NCBI GenBank assembly: GCA_015680685.1
Contig: MNCI01010116.1
Span: 803,766 to 867,765 of the forward strand
Direction: 5' to 3'
From: Gnetum montanum
Taxonomy: Eukaryota > Streptophyta > Gnetopsida > Gnetales > Gnetaceae
DNA: 64,000 nucleotides
Part shown: positions 45,870 through 56,590 of the stretch, piece after piece
How positions within the stretch are numbered: position 1 is the first letter of the stretch
How the letters are laid out: the number at the start of each line of letters is the position of its first letter
Position numbers and translations under genes: made by a program
The notes under the pieces: generated by a model
Told to the model about the DNA's origin: nothing
The model's database searches: none
What the model saw: the letters and a program-made list of their open reading frames with translations, nothing else

Positions 45870-46030
45870 AGTTGTCATCATCTAGAGGCTCGATGCTCAT
45901 CCTACCAAGGTAGGTCCCAGGAGCATTGGTGGATAAGCAAAAGTATAGCCTCTTTTTTAGTGGCTACACTCAGGTTCAAACCCCTGTCTTTCAACTTCAA
46001 AACCAAGCACATTACTAGCACTTAAAATGG
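45870..46030 (+). mobile_element. Candidate tRNA-derived SINE
   Basis: A perfect B-box consensus, GGTTCAAACCC, at 45973-45983 sits in a TΨC-arm-like context, with a possible A-box region around ATTGGTGGATAAG (45925-45937). The spacing is a little long. There is no second copy to confirm it. A similar but weaker arrangement occurs at 46540-46640. Confidence 0.4.
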
Positions 46031-46739
46031 TTTTCTTTTACCCTTTTTAAATTCTCAAACAATTTAATGAAGGTTAAGTTTTCAAACTGAGAAAAGATAA
46101 GGATTTTATTTTGGTGCAAGTGGTAGAAGCTCTAAAACATAAATCAAGAATAGTATCTTAATTTTCTTGTGACTCTTGCCTTATGATATAGTGCTGTATA
46201 ATTACATGTGAATGTCAAAAATGCAACATAAACATGTAATTCAAAATTGAAACTTGCTCAATGACATGGATATTATAATTATGTTGATTTGAGATATTTT
46301 TACCAAAAATGCTTGAATCCATTATAGTCATTTTTTTGGAAATGTGATAGATGCCATATGATGTAATTACAGCTTGACTTCTATCAATGCATTTTGAAAT
46401 CATATCTATTTGGATAATAACAAGTCCTTGAGCTATTTTTGGATGATATGATGGGTTGGCTCACCATGTAAACAAGTGCATTGAATTTAGATGTTTCAAT
46501 TTATTTTCATGAATTTTGGCTTTCATGATCTAGTTGACATTGGTGGGTTTCTAAATATTCTTATCATTAAATGGAAGGGCATGAGTTTGATTTTCTTGGT
46601 AGGGATAGACCATTAGTGCATACCTTACTAGTGATAGCTTTTATTTTATTTATCTAAAGGTCTTTGCATTTCAGCATCTCCACCCAGCTACATGTGGAAA
46701 ATAATAAGATCCAGTCCACTCTCATGATCTTGATTAGCT

Positions 46740-46819
46740 ATGGTTTTAGAATTCCTTTCATGTATTTTCTCTTAATAAAAGATCTATAACTCAATGATGC
46801 CAATTAGTATCAAACCTGT
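46740..46819 (-). mobile_element. SINE, 3' part, cut by the solo LTR
   Basis: On the minus strand, B box GGTTTGATACT (46806-46816) is followed by the body motif ATTGAGTTATA, as in the SINE at 6263-6440. The 5' half resumes at 49827-49880 beyond the solo LTR. Confidence 0.6.
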
Positions 46820-49800
46820 TGTTGGCGACCGTTTGGGATGCGACCGCCAACGAGTGTCCTCGAACAGGATTTAGGTGCCTGCTGGTCTCTGGCAACACCA
46901 AGGCCCAGATACCTCCAAATGAACTCAGTAGTTAATGTGAGTATGTGTGTGTGCTGTTGCGGTGTGTGGTTGTATAAAATGTAATAATTGTGTTGTGTTT
47001 GAACTACAAATGACTTACTTTAAAGAGATTCAGCCAACTTTGCCAAGTATTGTGAGTTCTTGAAAATTTCATATTTTGTTCAACTGCCTAGTCTACGCAG
47101 TCCTTATAATACCTACTTGTAACAAATAAAATTTTGCAAAAAAATTTGAGCACAACTCCACAATCTACTCCTAATTTTCCCTAGAGAAAGAGATAGTTCC
47201 ACAAGAAAACTAGAAATAGAGCAAGATTCGATGAAAATAAGCAGAAAAGAAAAGAAAGCAGATTTGTGTAGACCTCAAATATTTAAACAAGGTAAAATGA
47301 CACGAGTAAACACTTCGCAATAAAGCTATCCCAAATTCAATATCTACAAATTGTTCAAACTTCCAAGGCTCAAACAATCAATATCTTCAAGAAAATCCTA
47401 TTATGCTACCAAAAATTGCTGCGTAAACTACCACGTACGAGACTCCATTTTGACTAGATAATAGATGTCAACGATTGCATTCAAACAGAACCTTTAAAAG
47501 ACTTGACAATTTCTGATTGAAATACCACGGGAATTCACTTTAAAGATAAAAAGAAGCTATTCTGGTCCCATCAAAATACCAAAGATTTTCTGAACCCTCT
47601 CGACTACTGAATTGTTCAACGGCGTGACTACAAACAGAGGCTCTCTTACAACAATCCCAATAGCAGTTCCCACACGTTGCACAATAACGAAATTTACTAC
47701 TAAAATGCTCTTAAGGCTTTTAAACACAAGCGCTTCTATGGCAAAATTTTAATAGAAATTTCTATCGGGCAACAAGAACAATAAGAGCAATCTAAAAATC
47801 CCAAAATTACTTGCCAAGGATGATACTATCTAAACCACTAGCTAAACAATTTAAACAAAACAAAAAATGAAATGCATAACTCACAGGACCATGACAAAGA
47901 GGCTGAAATCTTTATTCTAGCAAGCCATCTTTCAAGAAATCTTCTTTACAAATCTTCCAAGTGTGATGTGAGACTTCCTTCCTTTCTTCCTTCCTCCTTG
48001 ACCCCTGAAGCCTTTTTATAGGGTTCAAAGGTAGGTAGGGAAGTTACATATTCAAAAATATCTCACCTAACTTTTCTCCCAAGTAACTTAGCCAACCAAT
48101 GAGGAGATTACTTGCCCAACAAGTTAGGAGGTTACTTGCCCAACAAGTTAGGTAAGTTACAACAATTTTAGATGGTTGCAACCACCAAAGAGAAAAAGAA
48201 GTTGACAAGTGGCCTTGGTAGTTACAATATTATAGAAAATTAAAATATAATTTCTAAAATACCTAGGAATACAAGCTATAGTGGCAACTTACTTCATACA
48301 CATATATATCTTTTTAAATTTGCCTCTTCAAAATGTCTAAGTGGTGTATAAGACTTCCCAAAAAATGAGATTCTTCTCTTCCTAGGAAAAATATCCCAAA
48401 AATATCTCAAAAATATCTCTCCTATCTTCTCTCTTAAGTAATTTGACTAACCAATTAGAGGATTACTTATCAAATAAGCTAGGAGAAAATTATGTGATTT
48501 AGGAAGTTAGGAAGTATACATAAAATGAGGAGCATTTTATGCTAACTTTAATGTGACTTTAAATGGGATAATCAATATGGAAAATTTTTAATAGGTAATG
48601 ACTTATATATAATAATGTTCTAAAGCAAGCTTTTCTAAAACAGGGCTCCACACTATATGTATTGTATTATGTACTTTGTTTAGATCCCTAATCTAATCTA
48701 ATTTAAAGTTTAAATTCTAAGTGCCACTAAGCTTTACGATTTTGTAATAGAAATATAATATAATCTCCACCTTATTAGTGGTAGTGGTAGTTAATTTATT
48801 TTTTTGCATCCCGATAATTGTAGCTAAAATTTGGAATGACCTGAAAGACGAACCCGAAGGCGAAGCCACCGAACCTGCAATTGATTAAACATACCAAAAA
48901 TCATTACCAGCAATTGCCAGCATAGGAGAAGGCTTAGCTGCCGTGTTAGGAAACATCGTCGTATCAAAGGCATTAGCATCGGGCATGGTTATATCTTTTT
49001 TGATTGCAGGTTCCAGGGCGGATAAACTGGTGATTGCCGATTTGTTGTTGTTTCTTTTACCGCCTAGAACACCTTTTGAAATGCATTCACAGGCCTGCAA
49101 CTGCCCGAAAATATTGTGCCATCTGTACCGCGCGGTTTGCGATGATGTGTAAATCTTAGGGCTCCTCCCGCTACAGCAAAGCTTCTTCTTTTTGTTTTTA
49201 GAACGGCGAGGGTTTCAGAACAGCACAGAATCCAGCAGGGTTTGGCAACGCATGAGGGGGTTTTTGTGGCCCTGTTCACCTGTCACAGAGGTGGTCAACA
49301 TTGCTTATGTTTTGCTGCCCAACAAAAAATGAAATGCTGATGTCTGTTCCTTTCTTTTCCTCTGTTTTTTGATGATTGCCGCAGCCGCATTTTTCTTTTC
49401 TCTGCATGAATAACGTAGCGCTGATGTCTCTGCCGCCCTCTCCGTTGTTGCCTCCGGTCGTGGTCTGCAAAATGCCGGTGAATATTGCGGTCTTCCCAGA
49501 GGCGCGATGCCTTGGTACCTTGCGCTCATACCATGGTGAAAAATTCTGATTTTCTGTTTAATTTGTGCAATGTGTCCCAAAAGAAATCAACGTCTCCCCT
49601 TTGGAACAGGGCTAAGGTTTATGCCTATCTTTTTACGGGAGAATTCATTAAAATCCCCATAGTGATTTCCATCTCTTTCTCTTCTTCTTCTTTATTTAAA
49701 AAAAATGATAGAAACCAATACCTTTCCCAATCACATCTTGCCATTTCAAATATTTGTATTGTAATATTTCAGAACATCTCAACCATCTCAAGTCTCTGTT

Positions 49801-49826
49801 CCATACAATGGCTAAATGTGCCAACA
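46820..49826 (-). repeat. Solo LTR of the E family with target duplication CCTGT
   Basis: A 3007-bp sequence from TGTTGGCGACCG to GTGCCAACA with CCTGT on both sides (46815-46819 and 49827-49831). This is the footprint left when LTR-LTR recombination removes an element's interior. Orientation is as in E, with a TATA box at 48013-48020. R-U5 and the TATA-proximal part match the E LTR. Inside U3, the TATA-proximal block is present twice (about 48024-48180 and 48340-48660). From about 48660 to 49790 the sequence is not recognisably related to the E LTR and includes its own GC-rich block (48830-49640). Confidence 0.92.
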
Positions 49827-49880
49827 CCTGTGACCTAGGCTTTTTAGACCAAGACTCTTACCACTAAGTTAACACCTTAT
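49827..49880 (-). mobile_element. SINE, 5' part, cut by the solo LTR
   Basis: The minus strand reads GTGTTAACTTAGTGGTAAGA (A box 49861-49872) up to CACAGG, then the solo LTR. The layout matches the SINE at 6263. Confidence 0.6.
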
Positions 49881-49882
49881 TG

Positions 49883-50290
49883 CATCATCATGATCCTAGC
49901 CTTATTTTAACTATATGGGGTCAACAATATGAATTATTTTTTACCTTTCACTTGTATTAAGAGCTAAATAAACATGAATATTAAAATCTAGCATGTTTTT
50001 CCTTATGCTAGAAAATCATGTATGTCTAGGTCTACCTTTTTGTTATTTTCTCTTGACTTTTATAAAATGACCTTTTCTGATAGGTGCATTCCCTAGCCAT
50101 TTTAGCATATGGCCAAATCATCTAAGATGACTTTCCTTACTCTTCTCATCTATAATTGCTACTCCCAAACTTTGTCTAATATGAGAGAAGTTTGTTCAAT
50201 CTTTCTTAGTTGTACCCAACATCCACCTTAGCATTCACATCTCTACCACAAGTACGTGTTGAGCCTAATGCCATTTGATAAGTCAACATT
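49883..50290 (-). mobile_element. 3' end of an RTE-type LINE
   Basis: The minus strand ends ...AAGGCTAGGATCATGATGATG, the same terminus as at 8578. It lies directly beside the 5' end of the split SINE. Confidence 0.5.
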
Positions 50291-50959
50291 TGATGCCACA
50301 AAGGATTGTAGGTCTAATAGTAGTTTGGTAGAACTTTATTTATCTTTTCATATAGTATATGATGACTTTATTATTTTCCAATAGTCATGTTTATGATCAC
50401 TGAAACATTTATGGATGGAATCAATTATATAAATGCATGGTTACAAGGCCATAGTATGAATTAGGTAGGAATACTCCATGTTCCACTCTTTTCGTAGAAA
50501 ATATTAGTCCAACATGGACTAAATAGGAAATGATTGAAGTGTTTTCAAGGTAAAATCAATGTTTATTCTATGTGTGATCAAAGCATGTTAGTTCCATGGT
50601 GTGAAAATTTTATTTTTCTTATAGTTTTCACTCAATATTAGCTTTTACTTATTTTTCCTACTTATGTATAAGGTTGAAAGGTTTTAAAAGTTTGACAATG
50701 CAGGATAAAGGTGGTGGCCATATTGTGTTTATAGACTACTGAACAAAAATAGCAAGTGGAACCCGATGGTGAGTTGCAAGAGTAGTAGCAACAATAACAA
50801 CAACAACAACAATAGCAAGTTCAACCACTACTGTCCCAAGACTATAAACCATCAATGAGTCATTTTTAATAGATTTCAAAGACTATCAATTGGGGAATAA
50901 GGGATGAGGCCAACCTCTATAGAGTTATTGATAATGCTATACAACTAATAGTTTTTTCT
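50291..50959. other. No gene seen; short (CAA)n
   Basis: A trinucleotide run of CAA/CAAT type at about 50788-50812 is the only structure I can name. Confidence 0.45.
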
Positions 50960-51844
50960 ATCTTGTGAATGGAGAGATCTCATGGTAGCTAGGAGGAAAT
51001 GCCCAATGTTCACAACAGATCTCTGGGAATGCTACATCATTCCAAGTGGTGTTAGAAACTAGAGAGGAAGCCACAGTTATGGCAATGCAGCACCAAGATT
51101 CAATGGGATAAACTAAAGTGATAATGGATCACATCAAAGAGTTTTTCAATGTACCTCTTGTGCCACCAGTAGATCTAACTAGAGCCAAAGATGCTCAAAT
51201 GTTAGTTGGAACCTGAATGACTCCTATAGATCATGAAGATGTTCTAGAATGACTGCTACAAATTAGATAGGTGGTGACAACACTTTTTGGCATCCTAAGT
51301 GAATTCATTTTAATGTAGTCAAAGATGATTACCACAAAGGGTAAGCTAGTCATGGTAAAAACTAGGGCAAAGCATGCAAAGAATGAAATCCTGAAATTAT
51401 AGGAAGAGCTTACATCCTTGAGAGTTGAATGCAAAGATCACATGTAATTCATTGCACATGACTAGCTAGAGCAATTTAAAATCGAATAAATGAATTTCTC
51501 GATTAAGCAAAATAAAGCAAATGGAGAATGAGAAGGAGAAAGTGGTGTGGAATGCCTTAGTAACTAAAACCTAAACATATGCACATTTTAAGGCACTCAT
51601 CATAGCTTGTTAAAGATAATATGAAGTTGACCATTGTGGAGAAACAAAAGAATATAAAGGAAATCATCAACTAGTTAAGAGAACAACTGGTGAGGGTTAA
51701 CCAAGACATGAGCCATCTCGCACCAGAAAATAGAATCCTCTTAATAGAGGAGGTACACACTATCCACTAGAAATCATCTATTGAAATAATCACATGGAAA
51801 AATAAGGTAAAGAAATATGAAAGCCTCAAAGAACACTTTTGTGA
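50960..51844 (+). pseudogene. Decayed helical (coiled-coil-like) ORF, unknown
   Basis: A plus-strand frame can be followed through stops from about 50968 to 51584, with TREEATVMAMQHQDSMG, KVIMDHIKEFFNVPLVPPVD, GILSEFILM and ILKL-EELTSLRVECKDHM. A second frame, 51600-51844, has MKLTIVEKQKNIKEI, LREQLVRVNQDMSHLAPENR and KVKKYESLKEHFCD. The composition (Glu, Lys, Gln, Leu) and spacing suggest long helices. The product is not recognised. It ends eight bases before the LTR at 51853 and runs opposite to element D. Confidence 0.45.
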
Positions 51845-51852
51845 TTAGGTGG

Positions 51853-52850
51853 TGTTGAGTGGTGAGTATCCCCTATGCCAAATCATATGAATTACAAGCG
51901 TTCATGTGCAATGTAGGTGAATTCCATAGACCTTAAGTTCCTAAGTATGCTAGTTCTAGGAAGTGAAATCTAATTGTGATGATCATTGTCTTCCCAACTA
52001 CACTTGTGAAGCTTAGTTGTATGGTTAAGTGTAATTGGGGCACATGATTTTTGTTATTTTATATTTTATTCACCTGTGATTGATAACAAGTTGAAACTTA
52101 ATTTATTAATCAATTTAACTAATCAAATTACTAATTAATACCTAACTATTCTAACATAAGCATCCAGTCCCACTTTCCATACACATCATGAACACATATA
52201 ACACCGTTGGGTTACCAAGTGTTAAGAAATTTTGGGATTAGCAAGTGTTGTATGTTATGCTTGAAGCAGTTGTACTTATGTGTTTAGTCTATTTAGCTTA
52301 ATTAGTTAATTAATTAAAGTCTTACTTATCTTAATTAATCATGTAATTAATGAAAACAGTAAATGTAGGAATAAATCATTAATCTATTCCAAGTGTTGCA
52401 AGGTAGATTAAAAGGCTCATCTTTATTATTATTCACACTGGTGTGCTCAGGTACATCAATGCTTGAATAAAGATCCATACACTTTCTGACTCCTATTGCG
52501 AGCACTCTAAAAAATAGTATAACTCTCAAATGACAAAACTCTAGGAGCTCTGCTACAGCTATGATAAGACATCGCATAAACATGGAGCTACATTGATGGG
52601 GCCCTATAAATGTAGGAAATGCTACATTGATGTGACCCTGTCAATGGGGCAACACCACATAGATGGGGCCATGTTGACGAGGCTAGTTTATAATTGTAGT
52701 GGACTTGTTATGCTAGTTTATAGTCATAGTGGTCTTTTTGTGCTTGTTTATAGTCATAGTAGACTATCCTGTGTCAATTTATAGTCATAGCAAACTAACT
52801 TGTACCAGTTTTTAGTCATAACAAACTATCTATACTTACCTTGCTTTTTC
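51853..52850 (-). repeat. 3' LTR of D (right end uncertain)
   Basis: Starts TGTTGAGTGGTGAGTATCCC, a variant of the TGATGAGTGGCGAGGTACCC start of B. Blocks such as GTGTAATTGGGGCACATGATTTTTG and CCAAGTGTTAAG..TTTGGG follow the B LTR. Against A1, the TATA-box segment is missing by deletion. The right portion holds a GATGGGGCC-type repeat (52570-52690) and a minisatellite. Confidence 0.6.
52683..52833. repeat. Minisatellite block 1 of D (TAGTTTATAGTCATAGTGGACT units)
   Basis: Five imperfect units of about 30 bp in tandem. They resemble the units at 56463-56590 and 62224-62590, all in the same orientation. Confidence 0.75.
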
Positions 52851-52869
52851 ATTGATGAGGCACTGCATG

Positions 52870-53930
52870 CTATGCATAGTACAACTTTAGATATGAGTGG
52901 TTCACCAGATTGGCAAATTCGTTATCATTATGGTTAGCAAGCTTGAATGCTCCATTATCATAGGCCTTGATGATCAAGAAAGGCCCTTCCAGTTGGTTGA
53001 GAATTTGTCTATGGGTTCACAAATGACCTTGAGGACCAAGTCTTCTTTCTTGATCATTGATTATGACAATGTTTCTGCCATTACATTTGTTGGTACCGCT
53101 CAATTTGATCAAGTGTCTGCATGCGATCCTCCTCTATGGAGTTGAGGTCCATGATTCTCAGCTTATCATTTTGCACCTTATCAATGAAGCTTGAGAGGAT
53201 TACACAGAATTATGGGACCTATAATTCAAGAGGCAAGATGGATTTAGACCTGTAAACCAAACTGTATGGCGTGTTACCTATTGCAGTTCTTTTTGTTCTG
53301 CGGTAGGCCCAAAGTACATAGATCAGTTACTCATGACAACACTGTTTGCTATTACTAAGCATCTTCTTTAAAAGATTGACTATTACCTTGTTTGTGGTAT
53401 TCACTTGGCCATTTGCTTACTAGTAGTAGGACGATGAAAAGGAATGTTTGATTCTGAAGCATTTGCAAAAGGCTTTGGTCTCAACATTACTAAATTGTGG
53501 CCCGTTGGCCATGACAATGGTCATGGGTAAACAAAAATGGAGCACTATGTTGTTAAGTATGAATTTGTAGAATTACTGTGATGTAGTCTTCCTAAGGAAA
53601 ATAGCCTCAACCCACTTCATAAAATAGTCAATTGTGATTATGATGAAGCTGTGGCATGCAAATGATGTAGGTGTTATAGGCCCTATGATGTCCAACCCCC
53701 AATGTTAGAATAGCCACATGATCTACATTGTATGTAGTTTAATGGGTGGCACATGCATTAATTTACCATGTCGTTGACATGTATCACATGTCTTGACCTT
53801 GGAGATGCAATCATGCTCCATGTATGGCCAATAGTAGCCTAAGCATCTAATCTTTATTGCCATTGCCCTAGGTGCTATGTGGCCTCCATAGAGTCCCTCA
53901 TGGACTTGTTCAATGATCATCTGCACTTTG
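52870..53930 (-). pseudogene. Integrase of D
   Basis: The zinc finger (53723-53926) is well kept: HEGLYGGH, GYYWPYM, then CDTCQRHGK. The core follows with ITPTSF, TIDYFMKWVEA, ANGPQF in place of the usual DNGPQF, and ANGQVNTTNK lacking the catalytic Glu. Two of three catalytic residues are therefore lost. The C-terminal module ends in GPFLIIKAYDNGAFKLA after a frameshift, with the stop at 52870. Only a few bases separate it from the LTR. Confidence 0.82.
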
Positions 53931-54067
53931 TTGTCACTACCACAAGTTAGCAGTATGCCATCGTATGATCAGTGACACAATGTGGTATCATCCATGATGA
54001 TATACTATCACAATCATTTTCGTGCTACATCCTTTTGAGCAGTCGTTAGATGCTGCGAAGGTTCACC

Positions 54068-55170
54068 TTATAGAAGGTATGACTTGATGTCATCGTACCA
54101 CTCTACTGCATGGGTTGTGCTTACTGTGGCTATAGATGCAATGTTAGTTGTTTGCATGATGGACATAGTGCAATCTACCACCATGGTGGGAAATTCATGA
54201 AACATTTCAAGTGTAATGCCTAAGGCTAATGTAGCTAATGCATTGATAGTGGACTTTTCATTACGGGGGATATCCTGAACATCAAAAATTGCAAATTGCT
54301 TGATTAGGTGCTTCACCAGGTCACAGTATGGTCTTAAGTATTGGGCTTTACAATTGTAAACCTCTATGACTTGGTTAACAACTAGTTGGAAGTCACCTCA
54401 GATGACTAGTTTTTGTTTTCCTAGGCCACGAGATGCTAAGATACCCTAGAGGAGACCCTCATACTTGGCAACATTGTTGGTGCATGGAGATGCAAAATGG
54501 TACATGAAGGGTTGAATCACCCTAGAGGGTAGTGTGATTACGATAGCAGCACTACGCCCTTGAGAGGTTAAAGTGCCATTGAAGTGCAAGAGTGCCTCAA
54601 AGTTGTTAGGCACTTAGCTTATGCTAGTGACATGCTCATCTAGAAATTCTAGATCTATTATTGCTTGATCATCAATTGGGGAAATCATAAGTTGTGCAAC
54701 TATTGCTTGACCTTTGGTTGATGCTTGTGAAATGTAATGTAGGTCAAACTTCATTGTTATTTCTTTCCAACATGCAATGAAATTTCTCTCGTAAATATTC
54801 ATTGTGATTGCTTAAAGTGCATTGCTTTTTTAGATGATGTTGACTTATCTACAGAAAGGATAATTCCCTCACCTCTTAAGTGTAAGGACCAAGGCAGGGC
54901 AAGTATTTTCCACATCATTATACTTTGCTTCATAGGAAACTAATGCATGGCTTAGGTAGTATACTGGAACCCAATGCCATCATCTTGCTTTTGACAAAGT
55001 AGAGAAGCGATGGATATGTCTGAGATAGCAAGGTGGATGTAGAATGGTTTATCTCCTTGAGGAGGGTAGACTGTTGGAAGTTGAGAAAACTCCTATTTAA
55101 GGTTGTCAAATGCCTCTTTGCATTGAGTTGTCCACTTAAGTGGACTCCCTTCTTGAGCAAGTGTTGCATT
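54068..55170 (-). pseudogene. Two RNase H domains of D
   Basis: The RT-linked RNase H region (about 55170-54680) is recognisable by its end MKFDLHYISQASTKGQA. A second, archaeal/plant-type RNase H follows (about 54630-54200): LLHFNGTLTSQG (usual Asp now Asn), CTNNVAKYEGLL (usual Glu now Lys), GDFQLVVNQV (Asp kept) and IPRNEKSTINALATLA (last Asp lost). This order, RT then RNase H then second RNase H then integrase, is that described for the Tat lineage. Both are inactive here. Confidence 0.72.
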
Positions 55171-56350
55171 GGCTACAACTTTTTGGTGAACCTTGTGATA
55201 AACTATCATATGAATTGCAATCTACCTTGTAACCCTCATAGTTCCTTAAGGTTGGCTAATGGTGCTAAATTGATGATGGCCTTAACCTTATCAAAGTCTA
55301 TGCATATGCTTGCTTTGGATACTATGAAACCTAGCATGTGACCCATCTTGATGCTTAAGATAAATTTCTTAGGATTTAGCCTAAGTTCATGTTTCAAACA
55401 ATGTTTGAGCACAAGGTTTAATTCATCTGCATGGTTTTGTGATGCCTTGGACTTAATTGCTATATCATCAATGTAATCATTAAGTAGACCTAATAGGTAA
55501 TCAGTAAAGATGTACATCATGGCTTGTTAATAGATCACTCCTACTTTCCTAAGCTCGAAGGGCATCATTGTGTAGCAAAATGTACCCCAAGGAGTCATAA
55601 AGGTGGTATTGAGCTAGTGCTTTAGGTTGTTTCAAATTTGGTTGTACCTTAAGAACCCATTTTTGAAGGACAACAAGGCATGAACAGCTGTAGTATCAAC
55701 CAATTGATCAATACTAGGTAATAGAAAATTGTCTTTAATGGTTACCTTGTTCAAGTCCTAGAAGTCTATGCAAATGTGTATACTTCCATTTTTCTTGGGT
55801 ACAACCATGATGTTGGAGACCCATTCTGCATAGTTAATGGCCTGAATGAAACTAACTTTCTAGAGCTTAGTGATTTCATCACGAACTACCAACACCACCT
55901 CAGGCCTAGCCTTGCAAGCTTTCTTCTTGACTGGTTTTTTGTTGGGATCAAGGATTATATTGTGTTTCACTATGCAAGGGTCTAGGCTTGGCATGTCTTC
56001 GTAACACCATGTGAATGCCTTGATGTTTTTGTTAAGTACTTTCGTAATGTTTTGGGCATGTTGAGGCTCTAACAAAGAACTAAATTTCAATGTTTTAGCC
56101 TTGCCACTAGGTATTGTTACAGACATTTCAATGAGGGGATCCTTAGTGACATCACTTGCCTCTAGATCTAGAGCCCTAACTAGATGGTTTGGCTAGTCTA
56201 GTAGTGCCTCTATAGATGTTATGTATTCATCGTAGGTTACAAGCTCAAGGGCTAGGCATTGTGGATCAATGCATCATGTAAGATCACCATGGGGCCTGGT
56301 TAGGACCAGAGGTGAGTGAAGATGCTCGAACCTAGTAATGTTGAGAATCC
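55171..56350 (-). pseudogene. Reverse transcriptase of D
   Basis: Starts after a possible splice acceptor (TTTTTTTAG on the minus strand, AG at 56350-56351). Motifs in order: KNIKAFTWCYEDMPSLDP, HNIILDPNKKPVKKK, AEWVSNIMVVPKKNGS, FCYTMMPFELRK, YIDDIAIKSK (the YxDD site), LRLNPKKFILSIKMGHMLGF and IDFDKVKAIINL. About six stops, mostly TAG, interrupt it. This is the Ty3/gypsy RT fold, probably of Tat type. Confidence 0.85.
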
Positions 56351-56462
56351 TAAAAAAAGCATAAAAATATCAAGCTACACCTATTTTAATGAGAGCAATA
56401 TGCATAGTTAAAGAAAATAATGCAATAAAAATTTTGCCTAAGTATGCAAACGTGATTTTAAA

Positions 56463-56590
56463 GGTAAGGGATACATGGGCTGGTTGTAGGCCTTGGCAGG
56501 CCATGGGGTTGCCAATTTAAGGTCTTGGTGGACCATAATGTGCTAGTTTAAGGTCTTAGCAAACCATGATATGCACTAAATGCATCATTG
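56463..56590. repeat. Minisatellite block 2 of D
   Basis: Three to four units of about 37 bp such as TTTAAGGTCTTGGTGGACCATAA. The same unit type and orientation occurs at 62224-62590. Confidence 0.72.

Noticed and set aside
46540-46640. Second SINE-like A/B-box pair
   Set aside because: The boxes depart from consensus and there is no second copy or tail. Mentioned only alongside 45870-46030.
48885-49100. Overlapping ORFs on both strands in the solo LTR (48885-49580)
   Set aside because: They lie in GC-rich U3 where stops are rare by composition. No family recognised and no ATG-supported, conserved frame.
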